Positions 28,746-41,000 of a stretch of DNA of 64,000 bases are shown in pieces. Under the pieces are notes generated by a model, which saw only the letters and a program-made list of their open reading frames with translations, searched no databases and was not told the origin of the DNA. The DNA is from Vicia villosa (Eukaryota; Streptophyta; Magnoliopsida; Fabales; Fabaceae). The stretch covers positions 40,639,155 to 40,703,154 of the forward strand of contig NC_081182.1 of the NCBI RefSeq assembly GCF_029867415.1, read 5' to 3'. Every line of letters starts with the position of its first letter. Within the stretch, counting starts at the first letter, position 1. The position numbers and the translations under genes are program-made.

Positions 28746-29331
28746 CATATAAATCAACACTTAAATCACCACTACAAAAAAAATCGAGAAAATTTTCTCA
28801 TAAATTGCATTCTAATAAAATTACGAGCACGATCTCAGGAAACAAGTTATCACCCAGAGAACGAACTCAACACTTAAAGTAATGTCGTATAAGCAGGTAA
28901 AAATATTGTTAAGTAAACAAAACTGACACACAAACTGCAAAGCAATAACCATGAAATTTACATATTCATTGAAGATAATCACATCATAACAAAAAAGGCT
29001 AATCTGCCAAGGAGACCGATTTTCCGTCCTCCACCATTTTCTTCTTTAGGGAAATGTCTTCTTGATTCAAATCATTCATCCTATAAACATAAGATCATGA
29101 TTCTGACAAGAAGTGACTTTGCGGTTAGAACTTGGAGAATATGTCCAAGCATTGGTAGGGGCACAAGAGTTTATAAAGCATATTTTAGCGCGAGCTTCTT
29201 TATTGAGAGGAATGATTAGGAAAAATTGATCCTAAAAGTGTTTTACACTATATGACTAAAATATCAAACACCTTAGGTCATTGACATAAAGATATCAAGA
29301 CGGGGCCCTTTGATGAAGCAGTCGAGATACG
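28746..29331. other. Intergenic, no gene seen
   Basis: Unassigned sequence between the tandem array and the TRIM at 29337. No ORF or repeat structure that I could support. Confidence 0.4.
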
Positions 29332-29336
29332 TTAAG

Positions 29337-30183
29337 TGTAACTTCCCAGACTACTTTTAGGATTACTGACTGACCCTACAAACCAACACGAGTCTCTTCA
29401 GTATGATTTATCCTCACTCACACGTTTTCTGGGAAACTTTCTAGAAGGTCACCCATCCAAATACTAGTCCAAGTCAAGCACCCTTAACTACAAAGTTCTT
29501 ATTTATTTGGATACCGAAAAGAAGATGCATCTTTTTGGTATAGGTAGTACCATCAATCCTTGTAAGCCTTCCTTCAACCATGCAATCCCATAACTACACA
29601 ACCTCAGGATCCCTCTCATTTCGATGTGAATTCGGTGACCAATCACCGCCCTCTTCGGTCTTGTGAGTGTCTTATTGTCATGCCTTGTGCACCGATAACC
29701 AACCCGTCCTCGTTGGCCTCGGGTGTTACATGCCCACCAGCTTCCACTTGGTTCGTCTCCGAACCACATCGTACTGGGAGAGGTCTTCCCTGATATAATT
29801 TGTAACGTCCTAGACTGCTTTCAGAATTACCGACTGACCCTACAAATCAACACGAGTCTTTTCAGCATGGTTTCTCCTCTAGAAAACTTCCTAGAAGGTC
29901 ACCCATCCAAACACTACTTGAAGTCAAGCAAACTTAACTATGAAGTTCTTATTTACTAGGCTACTAAAAAGAAGAAACATCTTGTTGGTATAGGTAGTGC
30001 CAATCAATATTTATAAGCCTTCCTTCAACCATGAAGTCCTATATTTGCACAACCTCAAGATCCCTCTGATTCCCATGTGAATTCGGAGACCACTCCTCAC
30101 CCTCTTCAATCTCAAGAGTGTTCAATTGTCATGCCTCGTGCACCAACAACCATTATTCTCCCTTGTTGGCCTTAGGTGTTAGA
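29337..30183 (-). mobile_element. TRIM-like LTR element, about 847 bp
   Basis: Two long direct repeats, 29337-29730 (394 bp) and 29801-30183 (383 bp), share accgactgaccctacaaa.c, aacacgagtct and agaaggtcacccatccaaa blocks. Minus-strand LTR ends are TGTAAC...GTTACA. Between them are only 70 bp, with a degraded Met-tRNA-type primer site next to the right-hand LTR (tgatataattt before 29801). A possible 5-bp duplication is ttaag (29332-29336) and ctaag (30184-30188), one mismatch. No coding capacity; small ORFs over the LTR are spurious. Confidence 0.75.
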
Positions 30184-30188
30184 CTAAG

Positions 30189-30839
30189 TTTTGAAAAGTT
30201 GGGATAAGAGCGTTAAGATTGACACACTCTTCTTATATTCTCACCATTATTGGAAGACTTTAATTTAAGCCTAACTCAACGAGTGTATATGCGAAAGTGA
30301 GATTAACAAATGATTAAGAACGCCAACCTCAATTTTTTTGAAAGAATGACACACATTTCATACTTTTTACACTCCCTCTTAACTTCCTTATGAATAATTA
30401 TTACCCAGTCATACGGAGGTTCCACCTCAATGAAAGATCGATCCAAACGCCCTCAAAGGTGAAAGTGGATGAGGTGTCCAAAGTCTCCTGATGTGCCATA
30501 CCTGGGTGAAATTTCCATTATGAAGAATACCATCAACACACAAAAGGAAAGTTTAAGAAACAAAACTTTGGTCAAGCATACCGATAGTAGAAGTTTAAAT
30601 ATCAAAGATACAGAAACCTACTTTCCAGAAATCCTAACAGAAGAGGAAGTGAATATAAAAAGAAAGATATTGATTTTATCTTAAAAGATATAGGTTGATC
30701 ACATGTGCATCTCAGACACAACCGAATAAGAATCATAGATGATCCTAATTAGAAAATCAGTACAAAAGAGCTTACAAGAAAGAGTAAAGTTGGCGAGATG
30801 AAGAAAAAGAGCTTTTACAGTTTGCAAATGGTAAAAAGG
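30189..30839. other. Intergenic, no gene seen
   Basis: Contains one 71-codon frame (30469-30684) with no recognisable family. I treat it as chance or as internal retroelement debris. Confidence 0.35.
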
Positions 30840-31560
30840 GGGAAAATGATGCTTTAGGAACCCTTTATGTGTGCCTTAACCACAAAGGGCTTTACAATCC
30901 ACTACATAGGTAAATGCAACATGCATTCCCAATAGTCGAGATTTCATCGAAGATTGTTCAAAGTGCTCAAGTGCCATGAGGCAAAAGAAGTGTCATTACT
31001 AGTTAGCATAGGGACACGTGTTAAAGACTCCTTGCAAAAGGTTGCCTATTACAAGAAAGATATTTAATGCGCCCATTCTCAATGATAGTGACGTCCCACC
31101 AAGGCTTTTCGTCTACTCCAACAAAGCAGTCAGGCTATGGCGCACACGACAAACCCTTGTCGTACAAAGTAAGGACATTAACTTATTGGTAACTATTTTG
31201 GACCGTTCACAAGGCCAAAGAGCACCACTTAGCGGTAAAGCGCGTAGAGCAGATGGACTCTCATTCATCCAAAAATAGGCAATTCTGCCCTCAAGACACA
31301 TTTAAAATTGTTTGATTAGATCCAATGACTACCTGAATAACGCGTCTCACCTCATGCCGACAATTTTAACTGTTCTTACTATATAAAAAAACGCGTCATT
31401 CCAGGTATTCAAATTCATTCTCACTCTCACTTTACTTTGAATTCTCTCATTGACTTGATTATTGAAATGTTAACCTTACATATCAGCTTCCTCTTGGTTG
31501 CACTGAATACTTGCTCTGTCTCACCAAGATCTCATTTCACCATTCATAAAACATTCTGGT
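30840..31560 (+). repeat. LTR-like segment, possibly Ty3/gypsy (Ogre/Tat-like)
   Basis: A TATA-like box (actatataaaaaa near 31379) is followed about 30 bp downstream by ttcattctcactctcac and a pyrimidine-rich start, a layout I associate with Ogre/Tat LTRs of legumes. Upstream sequence is relatively GC-rich. No second LTR, primer site or polyprotein was found nearby, so this could be a solo or partial LTR. Family assignment is from memory and weak. Confidence 0.35.
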
Positions 31561-33001
31561 TCTATAACGGAATAAAATTGATTTTTTTTAATTTCATAAT
31601 TCAAAATTGAGTCTAATTCTTGCTTTGAAAAAAATAATTTAAAAAATAAATTTTAATTTTGAAAATTTCAAAATGAAAAACTATCTTAAACGGGTTCAAG
31701 TTTTGACTCCTAAAATTTGTGTTTTTTTAGTCAGAAATGATGTTTTTTTTTCCTTCATTGTTTTCTCAAAGTTGAACAAAGTAAAATCACTATTGATGAT
31801 TCCACATTTGGGTCCTTACAAATCAAGACTTAAGATGTATAATTGAATTTTCATACAACTTACCAGCAATGGAATTATATACCTGCACATAATTAATAAA
31901 TAAATAAATAAATAAATAAATATATCAAGACAAAAAAGTAATAAAGTAAATAAAAACTCTAAGATGATTGTTTGATGAGAGAAAGGTATAAAAAATTTCA
32001 ATTTTAGAGAATGTCCTACTGCAAAAGCTATCCTTAGTTTTCCACACACTATTCTTCTTTCGAACGGCTACTGTGTTGCCTTTTTCGTTAATGCATATTC
32101 TTCTTCATTTTCATCCCCACAGGCCACACCACACCATAGTTTCCCACGCCTCAATTCTTGAAATTCACGTATAGTGCTTTGGCTATGATTTAATTCATAT
32201 TAATATCAACGATATTACTGAATGAAGTTGCATATATTTAAAAACATCCATTTGTCCTAAACTTTTATTATAAAAAAGCATCGAGTGTAATAACTATTGA
32301 GAATAATAATGCAATATATATAAAAAAAAAACAACGAGTATAGGTGGATGAAATGTTTTTTCCTTTAATGAGTAAAATAAGATAGAAAGTAGTAAATGGA
32401 ATCTCGTTCAAAAATAAAAGTAGTGGTTGAATTGTATGATGACTACGTAGTGAAATAAGCTACATACCTAACTTTAACTTTCGCTTATTGATCTTTATAG
32501 TATTAAGCTACTTAATTATGGCTCTAATGAAGAGTTTTTCTCCCTAGCTTTGTCATTATTTTGTAGTAGACTCATGTGTAATCGGTTTAGACCGGCTATT
32601 CAATAGACTATATAATCTGTAGCTGATGTGAAGTATCAAAATTGGAAGAAAAAAATCAATAAATAAGATATATAAAATAAATAAATAAAAGGTTTTTAAT
32701 GTCATTCAAATTTGTTTTCGGTTCAAAAACAAAAACAATATTTTAATATTTTATTTTATTTTATTTTTGTTTTGGATTAAAAGTCTATATTAGAATTTTA
32801 TTTTAAAGTTTTTTATTTTATTTTATTTTATTTTATTATTGTTTTAGATTAAAAATCTATATTAGAATTTCTTTGCTTTTCTATTTAAACATTTTTAGTG
32901 TGAGTCACATATCATTTTTTGATATAATAAAACTCTGTTTTATTATCCGGTGGATTACATAGTTTATTTGACAGGTTTATCGCTTGCAATAATGTGTTAT
33001 C
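31561..33001. other. Intergenic AT-rich stretch with short repeats
   Basis: No gene seen. It holds an (AAAT)n run at about 31894-31922 and a (TTTTA)n-rich segment at about 32738-32845 in which a block around aaagtctatattagaatt is duplicated (about 32779 and 32860). Confidence 0.55.
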
Positions 33002-33009
33002 ATTCTAGG

Positions 33010-33705
33010 TATGGGTGTTCGCAGTGCGGTTTTGACGCTAAAAATCATCTAAATAGCAAGATAAAAAATGTGCGGTTTGATTTGGTTTGGTTGATTTTTA
33101 AAAATAAAATCAAATTAATGCGGTTTGAATTGGTCCGGTTGGTTAAGTTTTTTACAAAAAAATTATGGAGTTATCCATACACAAATAGAAGAAAATATAA
33201 TTTTGTGTTTCATCATTCATCCATTACCGTGAAAAAAGTTTATAATTGTCAAAATAATTTTAAAATTTGATACATAAAATTGCGTCTTACAAGTTTATCT
33301 TAAGTCTAAAGAATGATATACATGGAATTGTATTCTTAAATAATTATCATACAAAAAATACGATAAAATTTATTTTATCAAAATAGTATTTATAAATGAA
33401 TAATATTTTTTTGTTCATATGTAAATTAAAATAAATATCATACAAAGAATATGATAAAATATACACACAATACCTGTTGATTTCTCTAAAGAATTAAAGA
33501 CATATATATTGGTTAGTAAGATTTTCTAACATATTGTGGTTTGGTTTGGTTTGGTTCTGTTTGCAAAATACTAACCGTAAACCGAACCGTGCGGTTATGT
33601 TAGAAAATGGCTCAAACATATCTGAACGGAATACAGTTTTTTCAGTTTCGGTTTGGTTCGGTTTTGCAGTTTTCAATTGGGACGATTTAGTTTTGAACAC
33701 CCATA
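33010..33705. mobile_element. Non-autonomous hAT-like element, 696 bp
   Basis: Ends tatgggtgttc and gaacacccata are perfect 11-bp inverted repeats. The flanking 8-mers attctagg (33002-33009) and attccacg (33706-33713) match at 6 of 8 positions, consistent with an aged hAT duplication. Sub-terminal arms are rich in cggttt/aaccg motifs. No transposase ORF. Confidence 0.75.
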
Positions 33706-34119
33706 ATTCCACGTTTAGCGCTTGTTAATCCCTAGTTTTTCCAACTCTGTCAGGTGGCTTCAGAGCATGTTTCTCTTATTGCTTTTTGTAACTTCATTAA
33801 CCATGGGAGATCAATCAATGAACAAAAAAGATTTTGAAGGAATTACCGTGACTCTAACTATTTTTACTATAAATTTAACAAATCAGGTGAACAACGCCAA
33901 CAATAACATAAATTAGCAAAGAGACAAGGGAGGAGAACGTGTTAGGATTTCGTGTGGTGGAAACAATCATCAAGGTATTATTGCTAAAAATTTGAGTTCT
34001 GGATAAGAAGAACCCTACGAGGAAGAGGTGGTTGGTCATAGGAATCCACATAACCATGATTATCGAGTGAAGACTAATATTTTATTATTATATGGAACGA
34101 TGAGAGTGGAGGAGTTTTT

Positions 34120-35290
34120 TGGATTGACAGATCGACGTCGACCAGTTCTTCAATGTTATGGTCGCCCCTAAGAACAAACAATTTCAGATGGCGACGATCA
34201 GATTAAAGAGTATTGTCGTTGTCTGGTAGGATAAACTTGTTGTTCAAGGACAGAGGCAACGAGGTACTAGTCATAACTTGGCGAAGAATGAAAAAATTGA
34301 TGTTGAAGCAGTTTTTACCAGAAAATTATGAACAAACTCTTTATAAAATGTATATTGAGTGTGTTCAGGACAAGAGAATTGTGATTGAATACATTGTTGA
34401 TTTCCTACATTTTTTAGCCCAATGAATTGGGAGAATCAGATAGCTAGAAAGTAGTTTGATACATCAGTGACCTAAAAAGATCCTTGTAGGATAAGATGTG
34501 TTTGCAAATTGTATGGATCGTAGATGAGGCATCAAGTCTAGCTTTGAAGGCGGAATAAATCGAGAAATCACCTCGAAATTTCTCATATTTTAGGTATTCG
34601 CTTCAAAATAACTTTGAATCAACAAGCAACGAGGAAAAGAATGCAACAACCATAGATCCAACCCTGAGAATAAGGGGACTAGCAACCCTAGTAGTGTGTA
34701 GCAGAGTAAAGCATCAATCCAGAGGCACAATAATCCATATGCAAAACCCACTGGAGACACATGTTATTGTTGTAATGAAACAAGACATAAATCAAATGTT
34801 TGTCCAACAATAAGATTCGTTGTTGTTATAGAAGAAAGAGAAAAGGAATAGGAAAGAGAAGAACATGCAGTTGAGAATAATGAATATACAAGGGTTGAGT
34901 TTCCAGAGGAAGAATCTGATGATAGGACAAATTTTGTGTTGCAGAGAATTTTGCTAACATCCAAAGATGAAGGGTAGCACACGAATTTGTTTAAAACACA
35001 TTGTTTTATCAAAAAAAATGTGTGTAATCTGATTGTGGATAACGACAACACGAAGAATCTGATGTCGCAGAAATTGGTAGATTTTTTAAATTTGTCCTCA
35101 AAAGCCTATGAGAAGTCATACACTTGTGGTTTGATAAACAAGGGCTCTCAAGTTAGAGTAACACTAGCCTACAGAGTTCCTATCTCCATTGAAAAACTTT
35201 ATATATAAGAGGTACTTTATGATGTTCTTGATATGAATGTATGTCATATTTTAATCGATAGACCTTCGCAGTTTGATAGTTGACACGCCG
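34120..35290 (+). pseudogene. Ty3/gypsy gag-protease relic
   Basis: Frames on the + strand keep the retroelement order. A gag segment (34213-34425) reads MKKLMLKQFLPENYEQTLYK. A CCHC knuckle CYCCNETRHKSNVC lies near 34760-34800. A retropepsin-like region (about 35020-35280) reads NLMSQKLVDFLNLSSKAYEK and YDVLDMNVCHILIDRPSQFD. The active-site triplet is replaced (IVDNDNT where D-S/T-G is expected), and there are several stops and a frameshift. The pattern resembles chromovirus-type gag-pol, truncated before reverse transcriptase. No LTRs found. Confidence 0.75.
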
Positions 35291-35299
35291 CAAATATAC

Positions 35300-35770
35300 G
35301 CCTATGCGAAATAGTAACAGATTATCGAACCACAAGAACCAACGGGTTGGATACCAAATTCTATTCTATCGTTGTATATCTAAAGTGACTAAAAATTTGT
35401 ATTTTTCATAGCAACTTAAGTAACAAATCGCTTAAGTGGAAAAACGGCTTATTTAAAAAGCACTTTTAAAAAATTCTATTCAATCATAATACAATCCATT
35501 CCAATTTTTTGAATTTTGTGATTAATAATTCATTTTTGAAATGAAATTGTCTAAAATGAATCACTTTTTTCAATTTTCAATATCCAATATAATATGCAAT
35601 TTTTCGTTTTATGTTATTAACAGGGTTGTTGTGAGTTTGTTTGCATATTCATCCTTTTTATTTTTGGTGATTTTTAATTTGTATTATAATAATGTACTTT
35701 ATCAATTGAAAGGAATGTATTTTTTTTTAGTCAAAAAAATATCCAATATAATATTAATTATCTTTTCAAT
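35300..35770. other. Intergenic, no gene seen
   Basis: AT-rich unassigned sequence. A 90-codon hydrophobic frame at 35541-35813 has no recognisable family and runs into the MITE-like repeat; I do not call it a gene. Confidence 0.4.
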
Positions 35771-35980
35771 TAGTGGCGGAGTCAGAAATTTTAGGCAGTC
35801 TGGGCAAAAATAATTAATTGGACTGAGCCATTGATTATTAATCTGTTTTAGTTTTCACACTCCGTTTTTACTAATTTTACCCATGAGTTTGTCTAAAATT
35901 CGACTATTAAATTGGGGGAATACAAAGTAGGCGTTGAGCGGGCGCGTGCCCAGGCTCGCAGAGCTATAAAACCACCCATG
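35771..35980. repeat. MITE-like repeat, copy 1
   Basis: Starts agtggcggagtcagaaa and ends ctataaaaccacccatg, ends that are loosely inverted (gtggcgg / ccaccc, ccgccac in copy 3). Shares attttgtctaaaattcgactattaaatt-type and gttgagc...cgcgtg blocks with the copies at 36385-36538 and 37548-37730. Non-coding. Confidence 0.65.
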
Positions 35981-36384
35981 TTTTCATTTATACACTCTAA
36001 TTAATACTACTTTCATTATTTAATAAAATATATGTTAGTAAAAATATTATTCTCTCTTTTTTATCAGAATGGATCTTCTCCTGCTATATCTCTTCAGCTT
36101 TTGGTGCTGCTCCAAATCCAATGGATAGTATGCATTAAAGAAATGATGAATTGGCAGATAAGTAAATATACATTAGGATCTAATGGATGAATTAGTGCTG
36201 AACAGAAGCAGCAGAGACAAAGCTGCGGAGAATCCAGATCCCTTTTTTATATAGTTTGTGTGAAATAAGCAATTAAGTCAATCATTATAAAACGTAGGTT
36301 ATGTTTGGATTGATGGAACATGACAGACCGGAGTAGAATGAAACATAATGGAGCGGAATAAAATATAAATCTCACACCATATTT

Positions 36385-36538
36385 TTTACTGGTTTTTGCC
36401 CTTAATTTTGTCTAAAAATTACTAATTTTGCCTCTGGTATTGTCTAAAAATCAATTATTAAATGGGGAATATACAACGAAATGAGGGGTTGAGCGCAGAC
36501 GCGTGTCTGGATTCGCTGGGCTGTAGCTCCGCACATGA
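36385..36538. repeat. MITE-like repeat, copy 2 (partial)
   Basis: Shares the aattttgtctaaaaat, attattaaatgggg and gggttgagcgcagacgcgtgt blocks and the ctgtagctccgcacatg end with copies 1 and 3. The left end is missing. Confidence 0.6.
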
Positions 36539-37547
36539 TTTCGAGTACCTTGCCTTTTCTAACTTGTACTCTAAAAAAAGATGATAAGGAAATAAAGAGT
36601 ATTCCAATTGTTTTTAGTTTTTGTTAGATCTATTTATAGTGAACAATACTAAATGTTCAATTGTAAACGTGTGTGCCCCTTGAGGAAACTAAAAAACTCT
36701 AAAAATTCAAATAGTTTTTTTTCCACTTTAGTTTTTATATTGGTTTATTATAATATCAATAATTGAGTTGAAATTTCAAATTATTATGCATTTATTTTAT
36801 TTTATAATTATAAATTTACTTATACATTAATTTTAATATTATTTTTATTAAAGATAATTTATTCAATTAAAAAGAAAATAAAAAATGAGGGACATAAAAT
36901 ATAATCCCATAAAAGCTAACAAAATAATAGTTGGACATTTTCAACTTATTTCTTAAAAAAAAAAAACCAAAAATTTTAATGTTATTTATTATGTGAAAAA
37001 CTTAGATAATTTTTCATATTGACAAATTAATTTTGCTTGAACTCTCTAATTTAACCACATAGTAAAACTCACCATTTTCATACATTTTAATTTGTATTAC
37101 TCTTACCTTTTAATTAAATTTAAACGCCCATGATTTCTTGTTTTATTTTATAATATATGAAAAATTATAATGCCGCTATAAAATTATAATAGAAAAGAAG
37201 TAAAAAAAATTATAAAATTAGGGAAGGTCTAATCAATTATAAATTTCTGAAAGCATAAATTGCAAAAAGACTTAAAAATGAAAATGGTATCATTCAAGAA
37301 AAAAAGACTAAGAAGATAATTAGTTGATTGGAGTTTTATCAACAATATAAAACTCTTATTATTGTAATATTTAATAATAATGATTAAATGTGTATATCTT
37401 AAAGCACCAACCGTCAAAGACAAAGAGGGAAAAGATGAAACACCAATCGTTAAAGACAGAGAGGGGAAAGATGAAACACCAGCCGGTCTATAACACTGTA
37501 GCATAATTAATTTAAATTTTTTTTTGTTATAATTCATATATAATTAA
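36539..37547. other. Intergenic AT-rich stretch, no gene seen
   Basis: Contains a short duplicated block around 37405-37490 (caccaa.cgt.aaagacagagaggg-aaagatgaaacacca, two copies about 45 bp apart). No gene seen. Confidence 0.5.
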
Positions 37548-37730
37548 TTGGGTTGGGTCTGTCTGGACCATTGGATACCCATCTATTTTAGTTTTCACAT
37601 CTTTATTTTTATTAATTTTACTCCTAATTTCGTCTAAAATTCAACTATTAAATTGGAGGAAATACAAAGAAAATATGGGTTGAGCCCCGACGCGTGTTCG
37701 GACTCGCTAGGCTATAGAACCGCCACTGGA
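37548..37730. repeat. MITE-like repeat, copy 3
   Basis: Carries gtctgtctggaccatt, tctattttagttttcacat, aattggaggaaatacaaag and ctatagaaccgccactgg, matching copy 1 throughout. Its end ccgccactgg is the best-preserved right terminus of the three copies. Confidence 0.65.
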
Positions 37731-37955
37731 GCCATCGTGCATGACGCATGCACTTAAACTAGCCGTTCAGTACGGTTACTCAAGTGTTTTGGTAAATTTT
37801 TAATCATTAAATTGAAATGTGATTTATTTGATAAATTTTTTAAACTGAGGTTATTTTGAATTTAAAAAAAAAATCACATTTCATCTCATATATCTTAAAA
37901 AATAGTTTTTTTCCGTATTAAAAAATAAATATAAATGACCTAAGATAACACAACT

Positions 37956-37973
37956 TATCATGTTCACTTAGTT
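37956..37973. repeat. LINE target-site duplication, left
   Basis: tatcatgttcacttagtt, repeated at 43570-43587. It precedes a poly-T run (minus-strand poly(A) tail, to about 37989). The last one or two bases could belong to the tail. Confidence 0.9.
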
Positions 37974-38050
37974 TTTTTTTTTTTTTTTAAAAAAAAGAAG
38001 AATATATTAATCAAAAAGAGGATCTTACAAGAAACCAACAAAGAGGCCCA

Positions 38051-41000
38051 TTAGATACAAAATCTTACTCTAGGGGTGCCTTCTTTGTCCAACAAAAAAT
38101 TGCTAACAAGACCATAATGTAAAGAAGAAAACCAAGTAAAATTCATATAAAGTAAACCAAGGTTAGCCATAAAATTGGCACAAAAATTGGCTTCACGGTA
38201 GATGTGCGTGATCATGAAATCCATCTCTAAAGTATACGCACGACACTTAAGCCAACGAGCCTTGATTTTCCAAGGAACGAGATTGGGATTGGAAAAAGCT
38301 TGAACCACTACAGTGCAGTCGGTTTCTAGCCACAACTTCTTCCAATTAAAGACACAAGCTTTTTCAATAGCAAGCATAGCTGCACAAAGCTCCGCTGATA
38401 CCGAGTTACCATCACCCAAAAACTCGCAAAAGCTTCCCAAGTGATCCGCATTATGGTTGCGAAAGATACCTCCGCAGGAACTAAGCATAGGAGAGCCTTT
38501 GGCCAGACCATCAATGTTGCATTTTACCCAACCAAGAGGAGGAGGGCACCAGATAACTTCCACCGTACAAGAAGGCTTCCTCGGGCGAATGTTGATGTCA
38601 AAAGACTTGAGGAGCAGGAAACTATCCATATCAGAATTGGAGCAATTGGTAGAAGAATTCCCTATTAATCTCACTGCAGTGGTAACATTAGAGCAACATC
38701 TTTCAAAAGATATTTGAGTGTCCTCAAACCTGGCAGAATTCCTAGCTTTCCATATATGGTGTATCATGTTAATAATGATGGCAAAAGATACCACCTTGGC
38801 TTGGTTCGACCAGCTCCTTTGAATCCAATTCAGACAGTCTTCAAAGTTGTGAAAGCTATGAAATTGCAACTTGACAGCCAAACATTTCCAAAGCTTCTTC
38901 GCATAAGTACAGTCAAAAAAAATGTGAAAGGCACTCTCTTCAGAAGACTTACACAGAGAGCACATGGAAGGGAAAGATAGGCCCCTAATCTTGAGATTGT
39001 CATCAGAGGGCATTTTCTTGTGAATCAGTCTCCAAACAACCATGGATTGAGAAGGAGGAATATCACGATGCCAAGGGAAAGAGAGCCATTTCTGAGAGTG
39101 ATGAGGCTTTAAGATGGAGTCATAAGCAAGCTTGACAGTTAGCATACCATCCTCAGCAGCCCTCCAAATAAGAGTATCTTTCTCAGCAGTAGAAGAAATC
39201 TTAGATGTGATATTGATAAGCTCGGGGAATGCAGTGAGCACATTTCCAGGAATTACCCAACTGCCATTAGTGAACCAGTCTTTCACCTTCACCTGAAGAG
39301 ATTGATGAAAAACACTCGGGATTTTAAACACATCAACAAGGGGTTCCCCGTACCAGTTATCCAGCCAGAAATTAATGTTGCTTCCATCTCCTATCAGCCA
39401 TTGGCAGTTGTCAGTGATCATGGATAAGTTGCCTTTAATGCTGCTCCAAATAGATGATTTGATAGAGTAATTAATGAATCTGTTTTTCCTTCTAACTCTA
39501 GCAGCCAGCACAGAGGCCCAGCTGTGTTGATTCTGAAGAAAGCTCCAGCCAAGAGTCAAGCAGGTGGCATCATTGAATATTTTAATGGACTTCAGGCCCA
39601 GACCCCCCTCCTTGTAGCCAGTGCAGCAAGTCTTCCACTTGACAGTGACAAGCTTCTTCTTATCCATATTCCCACTCCATATGGAGTTTCTAATCCATTT
39701 ATCAATGAGTTTTATAATGCTTGAGGGCCAGTAGTAGACAGTCATACAATGAATCAACATGCTATGAATAACTGCTTTTACAAGCTGGACTCTCCCAGCC
39801 ATGGTCAACATACTACCCTTCCAAGCTGCCAGTTTTAATTTGATCTTGTCAGCCAAGAAAAGAAAATGAGATGCCTTGGGCTTACCAATAAATATAGGAG
39901 CACCAAGATATAATAGAGGAGGGTAAGCCATTTTAAAACCAATAATATCAGCCAGAATTTTATGCCTAGAGCTAGACATCCCCCCAGCATATATGAGACT
40001 TTTATGTTTACTACAAAACTGACCTGAGTGCTCAGCATAAGTATTGAGCAGATTGGAAATATTAGACAAGGATTTCTGATCACCTCTACAGAATATCATT
40101 ATATCATCAGCATACATGGTGTGTGAATCAACAAAACAATTCCTAGTAGCTTGAATCCTATTGAATTGATTGCTACTAACCAAAGAGGTTATGTTTCTAC
40201 TAAGCACCTCTTGAGCCAAGCAAAAAAGCAAGGGAGACAAGGGATCTCCTTGTCTCACCCCATTCGAGCAACTAAAGTAGCCAGTCAATTTACCATTGAA
40301 GTTAATGGAAAGGGTAGCAGAATGAAGGATTATAGATATCCAATTGCAGAAAATACTACTAAAGCCAAAGCTATTAAGAGTTTTAAGAATAAACTTCCAA
40401 CTAATAGAGTCAAAGGCTTTGGTTATATCAATTTTCAAAGCTATGTTACCACTGAAGCTCTTGTTATTAAGCAAATTAATAGCTTCAGAGGTTAGGCAAA
40501 TGCCATCCCTGATATTTCTGCCCTTAATAAACCCTTTTTGCTCAAAAGAAATCAAAGAAGGAAGAAGGGAAGCAAGCCTGTCAGCCAGAATTTTGGTGAT
40601 GATCTTGAACTTGAAATTAGCAAGGGCAATAGGTCTGTAGTCACTCAAGGTTTCAGCATCCTTAGATTTAGGAATGAGTACAATTGAATTAGCATTGTAG
40701 CCCTTTGGAATCCAACCATGCAGAAAAAATTGAGACACAGCGTTAGTAACATCTCCTTTAATAATATCCCAATAGTGATGATAGAAAGAACCACCAAAAC
40801 CATCAGGGCCAGGAGCAGAGTCAGCTTTGAGGCTAAACACAGAATGCTTGATTTCATCTTCAGTAGGAACCATAGTGAGCAGGGCATTGGTTTGGTCAGA
40901 GATCATGTTAGGGATCACATTATGCAGAGAGCTGTCCTCTTGAAGAACAGCATTGTTATTGAAAAGATTTTGAAAATGCTCCACAATATGATTCTCCAGG

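Noticed and set aside
29503..29769. 88-codon minus-strand frame
   Set aside because: It falls inside an LTR-like repeat at 29337-29730, with no conserved domain.
35541..35813. 90-codon hydrophobic frame
   Set aside because: AT-rich sequence with Phe/Ile/Leu bias, no recognisable family, runs into a MITE-like repeat.
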